From: Rallus limicola
Taxonomy: Eukaryota > Chordata > Aves > Gruiformes > Rallidae
Direction: 5' to 3'
DNA: 64,000 nucleotides
NCBI GenBank assembly: GCA_022605955.1
Contig: JAKCOZ010000245.1
Location: 186,001-250,000, forward strand
Part shown: positions 61,240 to 64,000 of the stretch, in pieces
How the letters are laid out: every line of letters starts with the position of its first letter
How positions within the stretch are numbered: position 1 is the stretch's first letter
Program-made: the position numbers and the translations under genes
Notes under the pieces: model-generated
Seen by the model: the letters and a program-made list of their open reading frames with translations, nothing else
Told to the model about the DNA's origin: nothing
Databases searched by the model: none

Positions 61240-62229
61240 ATGCCTTTCAGGCCTAGCTTCTTTACTTTGGGAGTTATTGCTGGACGTTTAGCATGTTTTG
61301 AACTGCAGTCTGCTAGGGCCGAGAAAAGCACCGTAGGAGGTTCCAGGCATGTTCCCTCTTTCCAGGCAAAGGAAAAGGCTGAGAGCCAAAGCGACAGGGT
61401 CTGCTCGTGTGTCCTGTTAGGAGGTTTCAGACAAGCTATGCCTTTCAGGCCTAGCTTCTTTACTTTGGGAGTTATTGCTGGACGTTTAGCATGTTTTGAA
61501 CTGCAGTCTGCTAGGGCCGAGAAAAGCACCGTAGGAGGTTCCAGGCATGTTCCCTCTTTCCAGGCAAAGGAAAAGGCTGAGAGCCAAAGCGACAGGGTCT
61601 GCTCGTGTGTCCTGTTAGGAGGTTTCAGACAAGCTATGCCTTTCAGGCCTAGCTTCTTTACTTTGGGAGTTATTGCTGGACGTTTAGCATGTTTTGAACT
61701 GCAGTCTGCTAGGGCCGAGAAAAGCACCGTAGGAGGTTCCAGGCATGTTCCCTCTTTCCAGGCAAAGGAAAAGGCTGAGAGCCAAAGCGACAGGGTCTGC
61801 TCGTGTGTCCTGTTAGGAGGTTTCAGACAAGCTATGCCTTTCAGGCCTAGCTTCTTTACTTTGGGAGTTATTGCTGGACGTTTAGCATGTTTTGAACTGC
61901 AGTCTGCTAGGGCCGAGAAAAGCACCGTAGGAGGTTCCAGGCATGTTCCCTCTTTCCAGGCAAAGGAAAAGGCTGAGAGCCAAAGCGACAGGGTCTGCTC
62001 GTGTGTCCTGTTAGGAGGTTTCAGACAAGCTATGCCTTTCAGGCCTAGCTTCTTTACTTTGGGAGTTATTGCTGGACGTTTAGCATGTTTTGAACTGCAG
62101 TCTGCTAGGGCCGAGAAAAGCACCGTAGGAGGTTCCAGGCATGTTCCCTCTTTCCAGGCAAAGGAAAAGGCTGAGAGCCAAAGCGACAGGGTCTGCTCGT
62201 GTGTCCTGTTAGGAGGTTTCAGACAAGCT

Positions 62230-62823
62230 ATGCCTTTCAGGCCTAGCTTCTTTACTTTGGGAGTTATTGCTGGATGTTTAGCATAGTTTGAACTGCAGTC
62301 TGCTAGGGCCGAGAAAAGCACCGTAGGAGGTTCCAGGCATGTTCCCTCTTTCCAGGCAAAGGAAAAGGCTGAGAGCCAAAGTGACAGGGTCTGCTCGTGT
62401 GTCCTGTTAGGAGGTTTCAGTTAAGCTATTCCTTTCAGGCCTAGCTTCTTTACTTTGGGAGTTATTGCTGGACGTTTAGCATGTTTTGAACTGCAGTCTG
62501 CTAGGGCCGAGAAAAGCACCGTAGGAGGTTCCAGGCATGTTCCCTCTTTCCAGGCAAAGGAAAAGGCTGAGAGCCAAAGTGACAGGGTCTGCTCGTGTGT
62601 CCTGTTAGGAGGTTTCAGACAAGCTATGCCTTTCAGGCCTCGCTTCTTTACTTTGGGAGTTATTGCTGGACGTTTAGCATGTTTTGAACTGCAGTCTGCT
62701 AGGGCCGAGAAAAGCACCGTAGGAGGTTCCAGGCATGTTCCCTCTTTCCAGGCAAAGGAAAAGGCTGAGAGCCAAAGTGACAGGGTCTGCTCGTGTGTCC
62801 TGTTAGGAGGTTTCAGACAAGCT
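62230..62823. repeat. Three-monomer signature, copy 3 of 3
   Basis: Same ordered set as at 56884. TTCCAAGC follows at 63543, as it does at 58197 after copy 1. Both the signature and this variant are offset by 5,346 bp, or 27 monomers, so copies 1 and 3 belong to a larger duplication. Confidence 0.88.
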
Positions 62824-64000
62824 ATGCCTTTCAGGCCTAGCTTCTTTATTTTGGGAGTTATTGCTGGACGTTTAGCATGTTTTGAACTGCAGTCTGCTAG
62901 GGCCGAGAAAAGCACCGTAGGAGGTTCCAGGCATGTTCCCTCTTTCCAGGCAAAGGAAAAGGCTGAGAGCCAAAGTGACAGGGTCTGCTCGTGTGTCCTG
63001 TTAGGAGGTTTCAGACAAGCTATGCCTTTCAGGCCTAGCTTCTTTACTTTGGGAGTTATTGCTGGACGTTTAGCATGTTTTGAACTGCAGTCTGCTAGGG
63101 CCGAGAAAAGCACCGTAGGAGGTTCCAGGCATGTTCCCTCTTTCCAGGCAAAGGAAAAGGCTGAGAGCCAAAGCGACAGGGTCTGCTCGTGTGTCCTGTT
63201 AGGAGGTTTCAGACAAGCTATGCCTTTCAGGCCTAGCTTCTTTACTTTGGGAGTTATTGCTGGACGTTTAGCATGTTTTGAACTGCAGTCTGCTAGGGCC
63301 GAGAAAAGCACCGTAGGAGGTTCCAGGCATGTTCCCTCTTTCCAGGCAAAGGAAAAGGCTGAGAGCCAAAGTGACAGGGTCTGCTCGTGTGTCCTGTTAG
63401 GAGGTTTCAGACAAGCTATGCCTTTCAGGCCTAGCTTCTTTACTTTGGGAGTTATTGCTGGACGTTTAGCATGTTTTGAACTGCAGTCTGCTAGGGCCGA
63501 GAAAAGCACCGTAGGAGGTTCCAGGCATGTTCCCTCTTTCCAAGCAAAGGAAAAGGCTGAGAGCCAAAGTGACAGGGTCTGCTCGTGTGTCCTGTTAGGA
63601 GGTTTCAGACAAGCTATGCCTTTCAGGCCTAGCTTCTTTACTTTGGGAGTTATTGCTGGACGTTTAGCATGTTTTGAACTGCAGTCTGCTAGGGCCGAGA
63701 AAAGCACCGTAGGAGGTTCCAGGCATGTTCCCTCTTTCCAGGCAAAGGAAAAGGCTGAGAGCCAAAGTGACAGGGTCTGCTCGTGTGTCCTGTTAGGAGG
63801 TTTCAGACAAGCTATGCCTTTCAGGCCTAGCTTCTTTACTTTGGGAGTTATTGCTGGACGTTTAGCATGTTTTGAACTGCAGTCTGCTAGGGCCGAGAAA
63901 AGCACCGTAGGAGGTTCCAGGCATGTTCCCTCTTTCCAGGCAAAGGAAAAGGCTGAGAGCCAAAGCGACAGGGTCTGCTCGTGTGTCCTGTTAGGAGGTT

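Larger units (their letters stand above)
1..64000. repeat. 198-bp satellite DNA array filling the window
   Basis: A 198-bp unit repeats head to tail with no inversion and no unrelated sequence: 322 complete copies lie between 68 and 63813, with partial copies at both edges. Most copies differ from the consensus at only a few positions. I found 28 length changes (net -10 bp), which fully explain the phase at the right edge, so nothing else is inserted. This scale and homogeneity are typical of eukaryotic centromeric or pericentromeric satellites maintained by unequal exchange and conversion. The family is not one I recognise. Neither edge of the array lies in the window, so total length and flanks are unknown. 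Confidence 0.99.
53910..64000. repeat. Right-hand array domain without length changes
   Basis: Phase is constant at -10 from 53910 to the window edge. Apart from the signatures, variation is mostly the C/T site at AAGYGAC. Private variants are TTCTTGTG (about 55070), CTGGTGTG (about 56059), GGGTCTAG (about 58150), TTTAGAAC (about 59516) and TTTATTTTGG (about 62846). The array continues past the right edge. Confidence 0.88.

Noticed and set aside
1..64000. CRISPR-like direct repeats
   Set aside because: There are no unique spacers between repeats; the units are contiguous 198-bp copies.
1..64000. tRNA, rRNA, 5S or other RNA gene repeats
   Set aside because: The monomer shows no cloverleaf, no A/B or C box arrangement and no recognisable rRNA or 5S sequence.

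Overview
The whole 64 kb window is one uninterrupted array of a 198-bp satellite DNA, all in the same orientation. Counting from a reference point at position 68, there are 322 complete monomers up to 63813, plus a 67-bp partial monomer at the left edge and a 187-bp partial at the right edge. The 28 small insertions and deletions I located sum to -10 bp, which equals the observed drift (63746 = 322 x 198 - 10). There is therefore no room for a gene, transposon, RNA gene or unique spacer. I annotate no CDS: the very long open frames on both strands exist only because 198 is divisible by 3 and the monomer has one stop-free frame on each strand.

An array of this size, homogeneity and monomer length points to a eukaryotic chromosome, most likely centromeric or pericentromeric heterochromatin. 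The monomer is about 50% GC, G-rich on this strand (57 G to 42 C), and CpG-depleted (4 fixed CpGs and one C/T-polymorphic CpG against about 12 expected). That fits a DNA-methylating genome such as a vertebrate, but I do not recognise the family and cannot name a species. No CENP-B box is present. The monomer carries a degenerate internal duplication of about 39 bp and an imperfect hairpin-forming dyad.

Most monomers differ from the consensus by only a few bases, and the marker variants show nested higher-order repeats (HORs). By region: 1-6999 has an 11-mer (2,178 bp) period. 7197-27194 is 101 consecutive monomers without a length change, with variable 5- to 9-mer units and duplications offset by 40 and 37 monomers. 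27195-29321 is a patchwork containing the first of four 5-bp-deletion monomers. 29322-31073 is a dense cluster of single-base indels. 31074-39079 has 10-mer and 11-mer units. 39080-45796 is dominated by a duplicated 13-monomer block and a tandem 1,183-bp duplication. 45797-50922 is mostly regular. 50923-53909 is a second indel cluster. 53910-64000 has a 27-monomer (5,346 bp) offset defined by a rare three-monomer signature. A rare marker cassette at 3632-5019 reappears at 53125-54903, about 49.5 kb away.

Nothing encodes a protein or RNA system. What merits a second look is array evolution (HOR tiers, slippage deletion, conversion-like patchworks, internal duplication) and two windows that look like assembly-consensus error.
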